Positions 54,252 through 62,991 of a stretch of 64,000 nt of DNA are shown piece by piece (the first letter of the stretch is position 1; each line of letters begins with the position of its first letter). The stretch is from CBDCMJ01 sp965218875 (lineage in GTDB: Bacteria > Chloroflexota > Dehalococcoidia > Lucifugimonadales > UBA3495), in contig OZ244707.1 of NCBI GenBank assembly GCA_965218875.1, forward strand, positions 558,001-622,000, written 5' to 3'. The position numbers and the translations under genes were made by a program. The notes below the pieces were generated by a model that saw only the letters and a list, made by a program, of their open reading frames with translations, did no database searches and had not been told where the DNA came from.

Positions 54252-54686
54252 CTACGTAACCGACTCCTGGAGGCAGCCAAAAAAGCGGTCCATCATCATC
54301 TTGGCCACGCTGCCCATCATCCGCTGTCCCACGCGGGCCACGACCCCTCCCACCTGGGAGTCGCCGTCCACCTCCACCACGGTCCTGCCCTCCTGCTCCT
54401 TCAGGGTGATCAACGCCTCGCCGTTGACAAAGCCCGAGGAGCCGGAGCCCTCCACCGCCAGCCGGTAGGAGTGATTGGCCGCCACGTCCCGCATGCTGAT
54501 CTTCGCGTTGTACTGGCCCCGGATGGGGCCGACGGAGGCGGTCAGCAGGGCGACGTACTCGCCCTCGCCCTGCTCCCGCAGTTCCTGGCAGCCGGGTATG
54601 CACTTCTCCAAGTGTCGGGGATCGGTCAGGACTTCCCAGACGGCGGCAGGGGCGGCGTTGAACTCATAGCTTCCCGCGATTTTCAT
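54252..54686 (-). CDS. coxG: CoxG-like carbon monoxide dehydrogenase subunit G family protein (SRPBCC)
   Basis: A 144-residue SRPBCC-fold protein starting MKIAGSYEFNAAPAAVWEVL, with CIPGCQEL, the DGDSQVGGVVARVGQR helix region and a C-terminal MMMDRFFGCL. CoxG recruits CO dehydrogenase to the membrane in CO oxidisers, but the family is broad and no coxMSL genes are near. Here it may serve another molybdenum hydroxylase encoded elsewhere, or bind a hydrophobic ligand. It stands alone on the minus strand. Confidence 0.82.
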   Translation of the reverse strand: MKIAGSYEFNAAPAAVWEVLTDPRHLEKCIPGCQELREQGEGEYVALLTASVGPIRGQYNAKISMRDVAANHSYRLAVEGSGSSGFVNGEALITLKEQEGRTVVEVDGDSQVGGVVARVGQRMMGSVAKMMMDRFFGCLQESVT

Positions 54687-55032
54687 AGCGTTCCTTCGCC
54701 CCGAGGCGGGGCCGTCCCCGGACCACCCTCCCGGCCCCGGCCGGAGAAGGCGACTATATTGTCACCACCATGATAATGGATAGATCCAACGGAGGCTCCT
54801 TGGGTTGTTTTGCTCCGCTATAATCCACTCCCAGAATTGTCCACTCTGGCAACCTACGTCCTCCGCGCTGGATTTGGCCGAGTATCAGCCGCATCATAGC
54901 ATTCGTACCGGCAGACCTCGCCGCCTCTCGTTACGAGGAGCGGAGCGACACGGCATCCAAGTCATCTCTGAACAAACCCCCCGGATCATGGCATACTGGC
55001 TCCGACCAGGCCTATGCCTGAGGAGAACACGA
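54687..55032. other. Intergenic region, about 350 bp
   Basis: A TATAAT (near 54821) stands in this stretch without a -35 at a good distance. No tRNA, riboswitch or conserved gene was recognised, although a long frame is open here in the phase of the small gene at 55033. A fluoride riboswitch ahead of crcB was looked for and not seen. Confidence 0.4.
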
Positions 55033-55254
55033 ATGACCGCCCCGCCTACCCCTGACGACCTGAAATCCCGGTACAAGAAGCGCCGGACCCGCTGGGCGCC
55101 GTTCCCGGAGCGGATGGGGGGACGATTCCCCGGCAGGAACTGGGGGAGCACAGCCGGCCACGCCGGACCACTTTCCCAACGGCCCGTCCATCTGCGTCAG
55201 CCGTCTGCTGAGGCGGCAAGCCAAGCAGGCGGTCGAGTAGAGGCGGCGCGTTGA
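55033..55254 (+). CDS. Small basic protein, translationally coupled to crcB
   Basis: A 73-residue Arg/Gly-rich product from ATG 55033, behind a strong AGGAGAA sequence: TAPPTPDDLKSRYKKRRTRW at the start, then low-complexity sequence. Its TGA overlaps the TTG start of crcB (TTGA at 55251-55254), which suggests coupled translation. No family recognised. The codon-level evidence is weak, so it could be only an upstream leader. Confidence 0.4.
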   Translation: MTAPPTPDDLKSRYKKRRTRWAPFPERMGGRFPGRNWGSTAGHAGPLSQRPVHLRQPSAEAASQAGGRVEAAR

Positions 55255-55646
55255 CGATTCTGCTGGTGGGCGCCGGCGGGTTCCTGGGAGCGGCCCTCCG
55301 CTACCTGGTGGCCAGGTGGGTCTACGACGCCGCGGGTCACCCGGGGTTCCCCTATGGGACCCTGGTGGTCAACGCCGCCGGGTGCTTCCTCGCGGGCTTG
55401 ATCATCGGCTTGGTGGAGGCGCGGCAACCCCTCAACCCCGGCATTCACGGGTTCCTGGTGGTCGGAGCGTTGGGCGGCTTCACCACCTTCTCGGCATTCG
55501 GCGTCGACACCATCCGGCTGTTTCGTGACGGCGCCGTCGCCGCCGGAGCCCTCAACGTCGTCTTGCAGATGGCCGTGGGCTTGTCCGCGGTGGCCGTGGC
55601 CATCGTCCTGGTGCAATGGGTGCACGGGCGACTCTCGTCAGGGTAA
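55251..55646 (+). CDS. crcB: Fluoride channel CrcB/Fluc
   Basis: A 131-residue inner-membrane fluoride exporter with four transmembrane helices. It opens ILLVGAGGFLGAALRYL and has YGTLVVNAAGCFLAGL and the Na+/F- motif GALGGFTTFSAFGVD. It works as a dual-topology dimer, so one gene suffices. The start is TTG 55251, overlapping the stop of the small upstream gene. No fluoride riboswitch was found upstream. Confidence 0.93.
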   Translation: MTILLVGAGGFLGAALRYLVARWVYDAAGHPGFPYGTLVVNAAGCFLAGLIIGLVEARQPLNPGIHGFLVVGALGGFTTFSAFGVDTIRLFRDGAVAAGALNVVLQMAVGLSAVAVAIVLVQWVHGRLSSG

Positions 55647-55862
55647 CCCGGCTGGAACCTGGCGCTGCTGACCTCCGCTGCGCCGGGCCTTTCTCGCCTT
55701 CCTGTCGGTGCCACGAAAATAGATGGCTCATGCCGGCCCTGAGATGACTTTCTCCCGCATATCCGCCCTCCGCAGGGCCATTCGCAATTCCGGCAAGCGC
55801 TCCTTCACGTCGCTCCGGAGGACCGCGGCGACCTGCAATCGATTACCCGCTGCGCGGGGGAG

Positions 55863-56645
55863 GTGAGCTTGATCATGGGCTGGCAAGCCGTAAGGAGAGT
55901 CGCCGGTGGAGCGGTGAGGAGCCACCTGGCCGCCGCCCTCTTGATAGGCGCGGGGGTAGTCGCCGCCGCGGGCTGCGATCTCGTCGGCAGGGAGGCCGAG
56001 CCCACGCCGGCGTCCACACCGACTCCAAGCCCGGAGTTGCCCACGCCAACGTCCCAGCCTACGGCAGTGGCGGGCGCCCCGGTCCTCAGGCTGGACCTAA
56101 CCGTGGCCGTACCGCCCGGCGACCTCCCGGACTACGACCGGGGTGACTGGCGCCATTGGAGGGACGCTGACCGGGACTGCCAGGACGCCAGGCAGGAGGT
56201 GCTTATAGCGGAGTCCGCCGTTCCGGTCGCCTTCGAGTCAACTGAGCGGTGCCGGGTGGCCGCGGGAAGCTGGGTGGGCCCATACACCGGCGAGGCGGTG
56301 ACCGACCCGGGGAAGTTGGACGTCGATCACGTGGTCCCCCTGGCCAACGCGCACCGCTCCGGCGGTTGGGACTGGAGCAAAGACCGGAAGGCGGCCTACG
56401 CCAACGACCTGGAATACGAGCATCACCTGATTGCCACCACCGCCAGGGCCAACCGGTCCAAGGGCAGCCAGGGACCGGAGGACTGGCGGCCGCCCGAAGA
56501 GGACTACTGGTGCGAGTACGCCACCCACTGGGCCGCCATCAAGAGCCGGTGGGAGCTGACCGTTACCGAGAGGGAGTTGCAAGCTCTACAAGGGATGCTC
56601 ACGACCTGCGCCGAGCCCGTCGCGCTGGAGGCGACTTACCGGTAG
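55863..56645 (+). CDS. Exported lipoprotein HNH endonuclease (DUF1524 type)
   Basis: A 260-residue protein; GTG 55863, TTG 55869 and ATG 55875 are all in frame behind GGGGGAGG. A lipoprotein signal with Cys after VVAAAG is followed by a Thr/Pro linker (TPASTPTPSPELPTPTSQ). The nuclease domain has LDVDHVVPLANAHRSGGWDW, YANDLEYEHHLIA and ANRSKGSQGPEDW: an HNH fold as in secreted GmrSD-type DUF1524 proteins. It probably degrades DNA outside the cell for nutrient use or competition. Four cysteines outside the signal may form disulfides. Confidence 0.86.
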   Translation: MSLIMGWQAVRRVAGGAVRSHLAAALLIGAGVVAAAGCDLVGREAEPTPASTPTPSPELPTPTSQPTAVAGAPVLRLDLTVAVPPGDLPDYDRGDWRHWRDADRDCQDARQEVLIAESAVPVAFESTERCRVAAGSWVGPYTGEAVTDPGKLDVDHVVPLANAHRSGGWDWSKDRKAAYANDLEYEHHLIATTARANRSKGSQGPEDWRPPEEDYWCEYATHWAAIKSRWELTVTERELQALQGMLTTCAEPVALEATYR

Positions 56646-56787
56646 GGGGCTGGGCGGTTAGCTCCCGACGCTGCCAGGAGCAGACCGTGGCTTACCACTG
56701 CGGGTGCCCTCGCGTATACTGTAGTGGCAACCCCACGCGACCCTAAGGGCGTTATAGAGTTTCTTGAAGACCGGGGTGATTTCTACG

Positions 56788-56952
56788 ATGCCAAAGTATC
56801 GCGTGAAGCTGGAACGGACGTTTTTTTGCGAAGTCATCGTTGATGCGGATGATGTAAGTGCGGCTTGGGATAAGGCCGATTATACGGACCCAGAGACACT
56901 TAACTGGCAAGAAGCTCAATACGAAATTTTTGAGGTAGAAGAGGTTAATTGA
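56788..56952 (+). CDS. Small DpnD/PcfM-like protein
   Basis: A 54-residue acidic protein starting PKYRVKLERTFFCEVIVDAD, with the beta-strand/helix layout (DADDVSAAWDKA) of the small DpnD/PcfM-like proteins. The stop overlaps a TTG that could start the next gene, and GAGGCGAG follows for the PLD gene, so the two are one unit. It could be a regulator or antitoxin-like partner of the nuclease; that is inferred from pairing alone. Confidence 0.6.
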   Translation: MPKYRVKLERTFFCEVIVDADDVSAAWDKADYTDPETLNWQEAQYEIFEVEEVN

Positions 56953-56966
56953 CGGGCGAGGCGAGT

Positions 56967-57776
56967 ATGGTTGGTCTGCAGGTCGTCACTACCCCAACCT
57001 TCAACTGGCTGGGCGAACATGCTTCAGCTTGCAGGTCACGCATGCTTATCTGCAGCCCCTATGTCAACGATGGCATCATCAAGCTGACCGAAATGGTGTC
57101 TAAAGACGTGTCACGTACGATGGTTACCCGAACGGACCTGCGGGATTTTGCCGCCGGGTCTTCCAACTTGGGGACTCTTTACACCCTCGTAAAGGGAGGC
57201 GTGACGCTCTACAGCTTGAGTGCCCTTCACGCCAAGATGTACATTTTCGACGACACGTCCGCATTGGTGACGTCCGCGAATGCCACGACCTCCGGTATGT
57301 GGCGCAATCTCGAATGCGGCCTCAGCACCGACGACCGGAGCACGGTCCGGAAACTTGCCAAGTTTCTTCTGCAAGGACTCGGCGCCAATGCCGCTCCTAG
57401 CAGGATGACCCTCAAGGACCTTGAGAATCTATATGGTCCATTGGAGGCCATCAAGGCGACCCTTCCGGAGCCGGCCGGCGTCGCGTTGGATGACGATGGG
57501 CCAGCAAGTGAAATAACATACTCCCTATCCGATAAAGACACCCTGCTGAAAGGGTTCACCGGCTGGCGCAGACTCACATTGGAAGGGGTGCTGGCGATGC
57601 CGGAGAGCCGGTTCTACCTCAAAGACCTGGTTGAGGCATGTAGCCCGGCAGCGGCAAAGAGGTACCCCAAGAATCGCCACGTGCCTGATAAGTTGCGCCA
57701 GCAGCTTCAGATGCTGAGGACCCTCGGCATAGTCGAATTCTTGGACCCCGGATGCTACCGACGCACAATGGACTAG
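56967..57776 (+). CDS. Phospholipase D-like (HKD) nuclease-family protein
   Basis: A 269-residue protein with one PLD motif, LHAKMYIFDDTSALVTSANAT (HxK...D...S-x-N). The N-terminal part (LICSPYVNDGIIKLTEMV) resembles restriction-type PLD nucleases. The C-terminal third looks like a winged-helix domain (LKDLVEACSPAAAKRYPKN, then LRTLGIVEFLDPGCY). PLD nucleases act as dimers, so one HKD motif suffices. It is paired with the small gene just upstream. DNA content here is visibly less GC-rich than the ABC transporter next to it. Role in defence or DNA processing is plausible, unproven. Confidence 0.76.
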   Translation: MVGLQVVTTPTFNWLGEHASACRSRMLICSPYVNDGIIKLTEMVSKDVSRTMVTRTDLRDFAAGSSNLGTLYTLVKGGVTLYSLSALHAKMYIFDDTSALVTSANATTSGMWRNLECGLSTDDRSTVRKLAKFLLQGLGANAAPSRMTLKDLENLYGPLEAIKATLPEPAGVALDDDGPASEITYSLSDKDTLLKGFTGWRRLTLEGVLAMPESRFYLKDLVEACSPAAAKRYPKNRHVPDKLRQQLQMLRTLGIVEFLDPGCYRRTMD

Positions 57777-57967
57777 CGGCCAGCAGCATTTGACCAGCGG
57801 GCCCCGTCGCCAACCGCGGCATCGTCTGTGTTCAACCGCTCAATAGAGGTTGGCCCGGCCCTCGGGCGGTCCGCTGAGCGAGCGGAGGGCCTGGTTGCAT
57901 AAAACGGGCTTGCAGGGAGTATCCGCCCGTCAAGAGAACTGCTGACGAGACCTTCTCTCTGCCCCGG

Positions 57968-58744
57968 TTACGCCAGAATCTGGGAGAGGAACAGCTTGGT
58001 CCGTTCGTGCCGGGTGTGATTGAAGAAGTCTTCCGGCGTGGCCTCCTCTATGATCCTCCCCTCGTCGAACATGATCATGCGGTCGGCGACTTCCCTGGCG
58101 AACCCGACTTCATGGGTGACCACCAGCATCGTCATGCCCGAGGCGGCAAGCTCTCGCATGACGTCCAGCACTTCTTTGATCATTTCCGGGTCCAGGGCCG
58201 ACGTGGGTTCGTCGAAGAGCATTATCTTGGGCTGCATGGCCAGCGCGCGCGCGATGGCAACCCGCTGCTGCTGACCGCCGGAAAGCTGGCTCGGATACTT
58301 CTCGGCCTGCTCGGGAATGCCCACCCTTTCCAGAAGCTCGTCGGCGGCGGCGTCCGCTTGGGCCCGGGGCCATTTCCGGACCTTCATGGGCGCCAGCGTA
58401 ATGTTTTGCCTTACCGTGATGTGGGGAAAGAGGTTGAACGACTGAAAGACCATGCCCACGTCCCGGCGAATGGCGTCGATGTTGCGGGCGTCGTTGGTCA
58501 TGGGGACTCCGTCGACTACGATGTCCCCGCTCTGGTGCTCCTCCAACCGGTTGATGGTGCGGATGAAGGTGGACTTGCCCGAGCCCGACGGGCCGAGGAT
58601 CACCACCTTCTCCCCCCGGGCTACGGAGGTGGTCACTCCCTTGAGCACGTGAAACTCGCCGAACCACTTGTTCACGTCCCGGCACACGATAATATCGTCC
58701 GAGGCCCCGGTTTCGCCGTCCCTTGTAATCATGCTGGCAGTCAC
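57968..58744 (-). CDS. aapP: Amino acid ABC transporter, ATP-binding protein
   Basis: A 258-residue ABC ATPase of the polar amino acid class. Walker A is GPSGSGKST, the signature is LSGGQQQR, Walker B LFDEPTSALDP, and the H-loop VVTHEVGF. It is the last gene of the aap-type operon, 23 bases after the second permease. It energises uptake of amino acids through the two permeases; the exact spectrum depends on the binding protein. Confidence 0.95.
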   Translation of the reverse strand: MTASMITRDGETGASDDIIVCRDVNKWFGEFHVLKGVTTSVARGEKVVILGPSGSGKSTFIRTINRLEEHQSGDIVVDGVPMTNDARNIDAIRRDVGMVFQSFNLFPHITVRQNITLAPMKVRKWPRAQADAAADELLERVGIPEQAEKYPSQLSGGQQQRVAIARALAMQPKIMLFDEPTSALDPEMIKEVLDVMRELAASGMTMLVVTHEVGFAREVADRMIMFDEGRIIEEATPEDFFNHTRHERTKLFLSQILA

Positions 58745-58767
58745 GTTGTGCTCCTATTTCCCGGCGG

Positions 58768-60027
58768 TTACCGCTGGCCCACGCCCAGGTTCAGCTCGAT
58801 CCGCCTGCTGACGTAGGACATGGTGTAAGTGAATATCCAGAAGATCAGGGCCACAGTGATCAACAACTCCTGGGTGTTCGGCAGGTACTGGGTGTTGCCC
58901 TGAATGAACGATCTGCTGTAGGCCAGGATGTCCTGCATGCCGATGATGTACACCAGAGTTGTGTCTTTGAACAGAGCGATGAACTGCCCCACTATGGCCG
59001 GTATGACGTTGCGGATGGCCTGGGGCAGGGAGATGAGCATCATGGTCTGCCATCCGGCCAGCCCCAGCGCCCGCGCCCCCTCCGCCTGGCCGGGATGAAG
59101 CGCCTGCAGTCCGCCCCGGATGTTCTCCGCCATGTATGCCGAGCTGAACAGCGTGATGACGATGGCGGCCCGGAGCAGGGAGTTAACCGGGAAGTTCTCG
59201 GGGAAGGCCAAGGGGGCCAGGACGTGAGACATGAATAGCAGCGTGATCAGAGGCACCCCTCGGAATACCTCGATGAACACTACGCACAGCAGCTTCACCA
59301 CCGGTAAGTTGCTTCGCCGTCCCAGGGCGAGGGCGATGCCGATGGGCAGGCTGATGACAATGCCGGCCACGGCCAGCACCAGATTCAACATCAGGCCGCC
59401 CCAGTAGATCACCGGCACCGGGTCAAGACCGGGAACACCCTCGATGCCGCGCAACAGCAGCAGGGTCGCCAGGAATGCCCCCACCCCGGTAACGGCGACC
59501 CACTTCACCGCGCCCAGCGGGGTGTAGCGGGCAATCAGCCACCCGGCTCCCACGGCGGGCAGGTTGGCGGCGAGCAGCAGGCGCACGTCCCAGCCCATCC
59601 GGTCCAGGCCATAGGGAAGCAGGGCGAACGCGGCAAGGACCGTGGGCACGGCAATGGCAATGCGCTTGGTCAGGCCTCCCCCGGCAATTCCCCACCCCAT
59701 CCCCAGCAAAACCGTCACCAGGAGCAGGGCAACCTGCGGCCTCCACAGGCAGTTCCCGCTAGAACAGGCGGCGTCGGTGTTGTACTGTCCAATGATCATC
59801 TGCCCGCCCAGCGTCTTGATGACGGTCCAGTCGGCGTCGAACAGGACCCACTTCATTCCAAACCATATGACCAGCACCCCGATGACGCCCCCCACGACGC
59901 TCAACGCGCCGTTGAGCTTGGAACTGAACAGATTGGCGCGCACCCACCCCACGGCGCCTCTCTCCAAGCGCGGCGGAGGCAGCGCGTCTATCCGGTCTGC
60001 CCGGTCTGCATCCACGTTCGTAGCCAT
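58768..60027 (-). CDS. aapM: Amino acid ABC transporter permease, AapM-like
   Basis: A 419-residue inner-membrane permease. An extended N-terminal part carries several hydrophobic helices and a periplasmic loop, typical of AapM/BztC. The HisM/GlnP-type core has the EAA loop ARALGLAGWQTMMLISLPQAIRNVIPA. It is four bases after the aapQ-like gene and pairs with it to form the heteromeric channel. Confidence 0.92.
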   Translation of the reverse strand: MATNVDADRADRIDALPPPRLERGAVGWVRANLFSSKLNGALSVVGGVIGVLVIWFGMKWVLFDADWTVIKTLGGQMIIGQYNTDAACSSGNCLWRPQVALLLVTVLLGMGWGIAGGGLTKRIAIAVPTVLAAFALLPYGLDRMGWDVRLLLAANLPAVGAGWLIARYTPLGAVKWVAVTGVGAFLATLLLLRGIEGVPGLDPVPVIYWGGLMLNLVLAVAGIVISLPIGIALALGRRSNLPVVKLLCVVFIEVFRGVPLITLLFMSHVLAPLAFPENFPVNSLLRAAIVITLFSSAYMAENIRGGLQALHPGQAEGARALGLAGWQTMMLISLPQAIRNVIPAIVGQFIALFKDTTLVYIIGMQDILAYSRSFIQGNTQYLPNTQELLITVALIFWIFTYTMSYVSRRIELNLGVGQR

Positions 60028-60031
60028 CAGC

Positions 60032-61228
60032 TCAAGAGCGCAATCGCCGGTTGTACAGGTTGCCTATCAGCGAGTAGGTCAGGCTCATAGCCAGGTAGGC
60101 CAGCATGATGAGGATGAATATGGACACCGCCGGAGCGGTCTGGGTCATGGTCCTGGCAACACTGGTGAGGTCCGAGTAGCCGATGGCCCCGGCAAGGCTG
60201 CTGTTCTTGGTCAGGTTGAGACACTGGCTGATCAGGGGAGGAACGATCACGCGCAGGGCTTGGGGAAAGGTCACGTGCCGCAGCGACTTGCCCTGGGACA
60301 GGCCCAGAGCGCGGCCGGCCTCGGACTGCCCGCGGCCGACGGACTGTATCCCGGCGCGCACAATCTCGGCGATGAAAGACGACGTGTAGACCACAAGTCC
60401 GGCCAGAAGGGCAATCAGTCCTCCGGGCATGGTGAATCCGCCGGATATTCGCCCGAATGTGCCCTGCGGCTCAGGGTTCGAGACCGCGAGGGGGGCTTCT
60501 CCGGAGACCAAGCTGACGGCCAACCAGCCGACTGCTCCCAGGACTGCGGCGGAGGCGCACCCCAGCAGCAGCGGGTAGGACACCGACCCGGTGTGGCTCT
60601 CCCGCCAGCTTAGCCAACGGTGGGCCGCTATGCCGGCCGCTATGGAAGCAACGGCCAGGGCAATCCAGACCGAGGCGGCTACGGAGCCGCTGGGCGTGGC
60701 CATGGGGATCGACAGGCCGCCGTTGTTGATGAACAGCCCGCCGCCGATGACGTACCCTTCGCGAACGGGCGGCAAGGCCAGCACGATGTAGAACCAGAAG
60801 AAGAGCTGCACCAGCAGCGGGACGTTGCGGAAGAACTCGACGTAGACCAGCGCCGCTCTGGAGACGATCCAGTTGCTCGACATCCGGGCGACGCCCACGA
60901 AGATTCCCAGGATAGTCGCCAGAATCACTCCGACGACCGAAACAATCAGCGTGTTGGTTGTGCCTACCAGGAAGGCGTACAGAAAGGAGTCCGACGACTG
61001 GTAGGGCAAGAAGTGGTGGCCGATGGGCGTCTGATATTCCCGGTCCAGGAAGCCGAATCCGTGGGGGATCTCCCGGTCCTGGACCGCTTCGGCGATGTTG
61101 GCGAAGAACCAGACGACCAGCGCCACCACCAGGACCCCTGACACGATCTGAGTGACCCACTGGATGACCCGGATGTGTCTCCAGACCGGTATGCCCTGGT
61201 AGGTTAGGCTACGAGGCGTTGACGCCAT
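60032..61228 (-). CDS. aapQ: Amino acid ABC transporter permease, AapQ-like
   Basis: A 398-residue permease from ATG 61228 (13 more codons are open upstream without homology). Many hydrophobic helices are visible, with the long N-terminal insertion of AapQ/BztB. The EAA loop is near the end (AGRALGLSQGKSLRHVTFPQ). RNVPLLVQLFFWFYIV is the usual start of the conserved core. It follows the aapJ-like gene across a strong terminator. Confidence 0.92.
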   Translation of the reverse strand: MASTPRSLTYQGIPVWRHIRVIQWVTQIVSGVLVVALVVWFFANIAEAVQDREIPHGFGFLDREYQTPIGHHFLPYQSSDSFLYAFLVGTTNTLIVSVVGVILATILGIFVGVARMSSNWIVSRAALVYVEFFRNVPLLVQLFFWFYIVLALPPVREGYVIGGGLFINNGGLSIPMATPSGSVAASVWIALAVASIAAGIAAHRWLSWRESHTGSVSYPLLLGCASAAVLGAVGWLAVSLVSGEAPLAVSNPEPQGTFGRISGGFTMPGGLIALLAGLVVYTSSFIAEIVRAGIQSVGRGQSEAGRALGLSQGKSLRHVTFPQALRVIVPPLISQCLNLTKNSSLAGAIGYSDLTSVARTMTQTAPAVSIFILIMLAYLAMSLTYSLIGNLYNRRLRS

Positions 61229-61337
61229 AGCTGCTCGCCGACCGGCGACATAGAACTCCCCAAACAAACTCCGGGAACTCCGCGTGATTGTACTCGATAG
61301 CTATACGTTTGGCGATTTGCCCGGGCTCGCCTAGAAG

Positions 61338-61373
61338 CAAAAACGGGCGGTCGGCATCAAGCCGACCGCCCGT
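61338..61373 (-). terminator. Intrinsic terminator between aapJ and aapQMP
   Basis: On the minus strand, ACGGGCGGTCGGC, loop TTGAT, then GCCGACCGCCCGT forms a perfect 13-pair stem (61343-61373), followed by a run of Ts (61338-61342). It lies after the binding-protein gene and before the permease genes. Partial termination here would give more binding protein than permease. Confidence 0.88.
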
Positions 61374-61432
61374 CAATCTTTGCCGGTGAGTACCGGCCCG
61401 CCGGGCAATCCTGGTCGAATCAGTCGCCGGAC

Positions 61433-62644
61433 TTACCGCAGAGGCGCCGAGTAGATCTGGCCGCCCTTCGGGCAGTCCATGCACGGCGCTTCGTTCCACA
61501 GGGCGTTGCGGCTGTTCTCGCGGGGCAGGCCAATACCGTCGGGACCCAGGTTGCGGGCGTAGATCTCTCCGTAGTTTCCAACGGCACCGATAACGTCCTG
61601 GGCCACGGTCTGGCTGAGCCCCAGGCTCTCCTGGCCGAAAGAACCCTCCAGGCCGAATAGACGGTCAACCTTGGCGTCGCCGGTCTTGGCGGTGGGGACG
61701 TCGCCGGAAGCGACCTCATAGGCCTCGGAGTAGATCAGAATGCCCATTACGGTCTTGACTAGGTCGAACCACTTGTCGTCGCCGTGAGGGACCACGGGGC
61801 CCAGAGGCTCCTCCGAGATCGTCTCCGGCAGTGTGACGTGGGCGTTCGGGTCCTGGAACCCGCTCCCGATGGCGGCTAGCTGAGACCGGTCGTTGGTGAA
61901 CGCGTCACACTGGCCGCCCTCGTAGGCCGCGACCACCGAGTCAGTATCCTCGAAAGTCAGTGCACTTATGTTCAGGTTGTTCTGCCGGTTAAAGTCCTCT
62001 AGATTGAGCTCGGTGGTGGTGCCCTGGGTGACGCAGACGGTCGCGTCTTTCAGCTCCAGGGCGCTGGATATCCCTAGGTCCTTCCTGACCAGGAATCCCT
62101 GGCCGTCGTAGAACATCGTTTGGGTGTAGTTACCCCACTGCGCATCACGGGAGGTCGTCCAGGTAACGGTGCGGACCAGCATGTCGACCTCTCCCGTCTG
62201 GATCGTCGGGCCTCGCTCCGCGGCGGTGATCAACCGGATCTCGATCGCGTTGGGGTCGCCCAGCACCGCGGCGGCCACCGCGCGGCAAAGGTCGATGTCG
62301 AAGCCCACGTTATTGCTGGACTCGTCAATATAGCCGTAGCCGGGCACGTCGTTGCGGCTGGCGCAGACCACGGCCCCCCGGTCCTTCACGGTTTGGACCC
62401 GGTCCTCTACTGTCTCTTGCTGGGTCATGCTGCCGGCAGAAGCCTCGCTTTCCGCCTTCATAGCCTCCGCCTCGGCCATGGCGGACTCGCTTTGGGCCAT
62501 CATCGCCTCAGCCGTAGCCATCGTTGACCCGGCTTCGGCCATCGTCGCCTCGCCTTCGACAGAGTCCGCTCCGTCGCCACCGCAGGCGCCAAAGGTCAAG
62601 AGCGCCGCCAAGGCTGTCACCAAGATAAGGATGCCTGGTCTCAT
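61433..62644 (-). CDS. aapJ: Amino acid ABC transporter substrate-binding lipoprotein, AapJ-like
   Basis: A 403-residue periplasmic-type binding protein. A lipoprotein signal (LLTFGAC) comes first. An unusual Ala/Met/Glu-rich linker (about 30-75; MATAEAMMAQSESAMAEAEA) follows. The SBP3 fold begins at VKDRGAVVCASRNDVPGYGY, with VGFDIDLCRAVAAAVLG and the GEVDMLVRTVTWT block of AapJ. AGGAGG precedes the ATG. It captures L-amino acids for the AapQMP complex. Confidence 0.93.
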   Translation of the reverse strand: MRPGILILVTALAALLTFGACGGDGADSVEGEATMAEAGSTMATAEAMMAQSESAMAEAEAMKAESEASAGSMTQQETVEDRVQTVKDRGAVVCASRNDVPGYGYIDESSNNVGFDIDLCRAVAAAVLGDPNAIEIRLITAAERGPTIQTGEVDMLVRTVTWTTSRDAQWGNYTQTMFYDGQGFLVRKDLGISSALELKDATVCVTQGTTTELNLEDFNRQNNLNISALTFEDTDSVVAAYEGGQCDAFTNDRSQLAAIGSGFQDPNAHVTLPETISEEPLGPVVPHGDDKWFDLVKTVMGILIYSEAYEVASGDVPTAKTGDAKVDRLFGLEGSFGQESLGLSQTVAQDVIGAVGNYGEIYARNLGPDGIGLPRENSRNALWNEAPCMDCPKGGQIYSAPLR

Positions 62645-62658
62645 TCCTAGTCCTCCTT

Positions 62659-62684
62659 AGAATTGTGAAAGAGAATTGTGAAAG
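62659..62684 (-). repeat. Tandem 13-bp direct repeat upstream of aapJ
   Basis: AGAATTGTGAAAG occurs twice in direct succession (62659-62671 and 62672-62684). On the minus strand it lies just before the AGGAGG Shine-Dalgarno sequence of the aapJ-like gene, within the expected 5' leader, and so may be an operator or a translational control site. Confidence 0.55.
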
Positions 62685-62889
62685 CAGAGTTGGGAGCGCC
62701 GGCAACCGCGTTTGACGGCTATTGCCCTGTGCCGACCGGAGCCTGTCACCACTCCCCAAGTACAGCAAAGCCCGGCATATTCATCCCCGGCCGCCCAGTT
62801 GCCCTCGTCCGAAACCCACCGCATAATACCATCGAACATACGGCGGTGCTACCCGCCCTCAGGGTCTTTCCATTGTCCTATTCCGGTGT

Positions 62890-62932
62890 CCTGAGCCCTT
62901 CGGCTACGCTCAGGATAAACTCCGCCGAAGGG
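62890..62932. repeat. REP-like nested palindrome in the 62685-62991 intergenic region
   Basis: CCTGAGC (62890-62896) pairs with GCTCAGG (62908-62914), and CCCTTCGGC (62896-62904) pairs with GCCGAAGGG (62924-62932), giving two competing hairpins. The rest of the roughly 300-base gap upstream of aapJ shows no gene or clear promoter. Confidence 0.6.
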
Positions 62933-62991
62933 ATTTAGATGCATTGGCAGGCCCAGCATGACGCGGCGGAGAAGCGCTTCAAGCGCCAGGA

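Noticed and set aside
54687..55250. Fluoride riboswitch ahead of crcB
   Set aside because: The conserved fluoride-riboswitch core was not found in this stretch.
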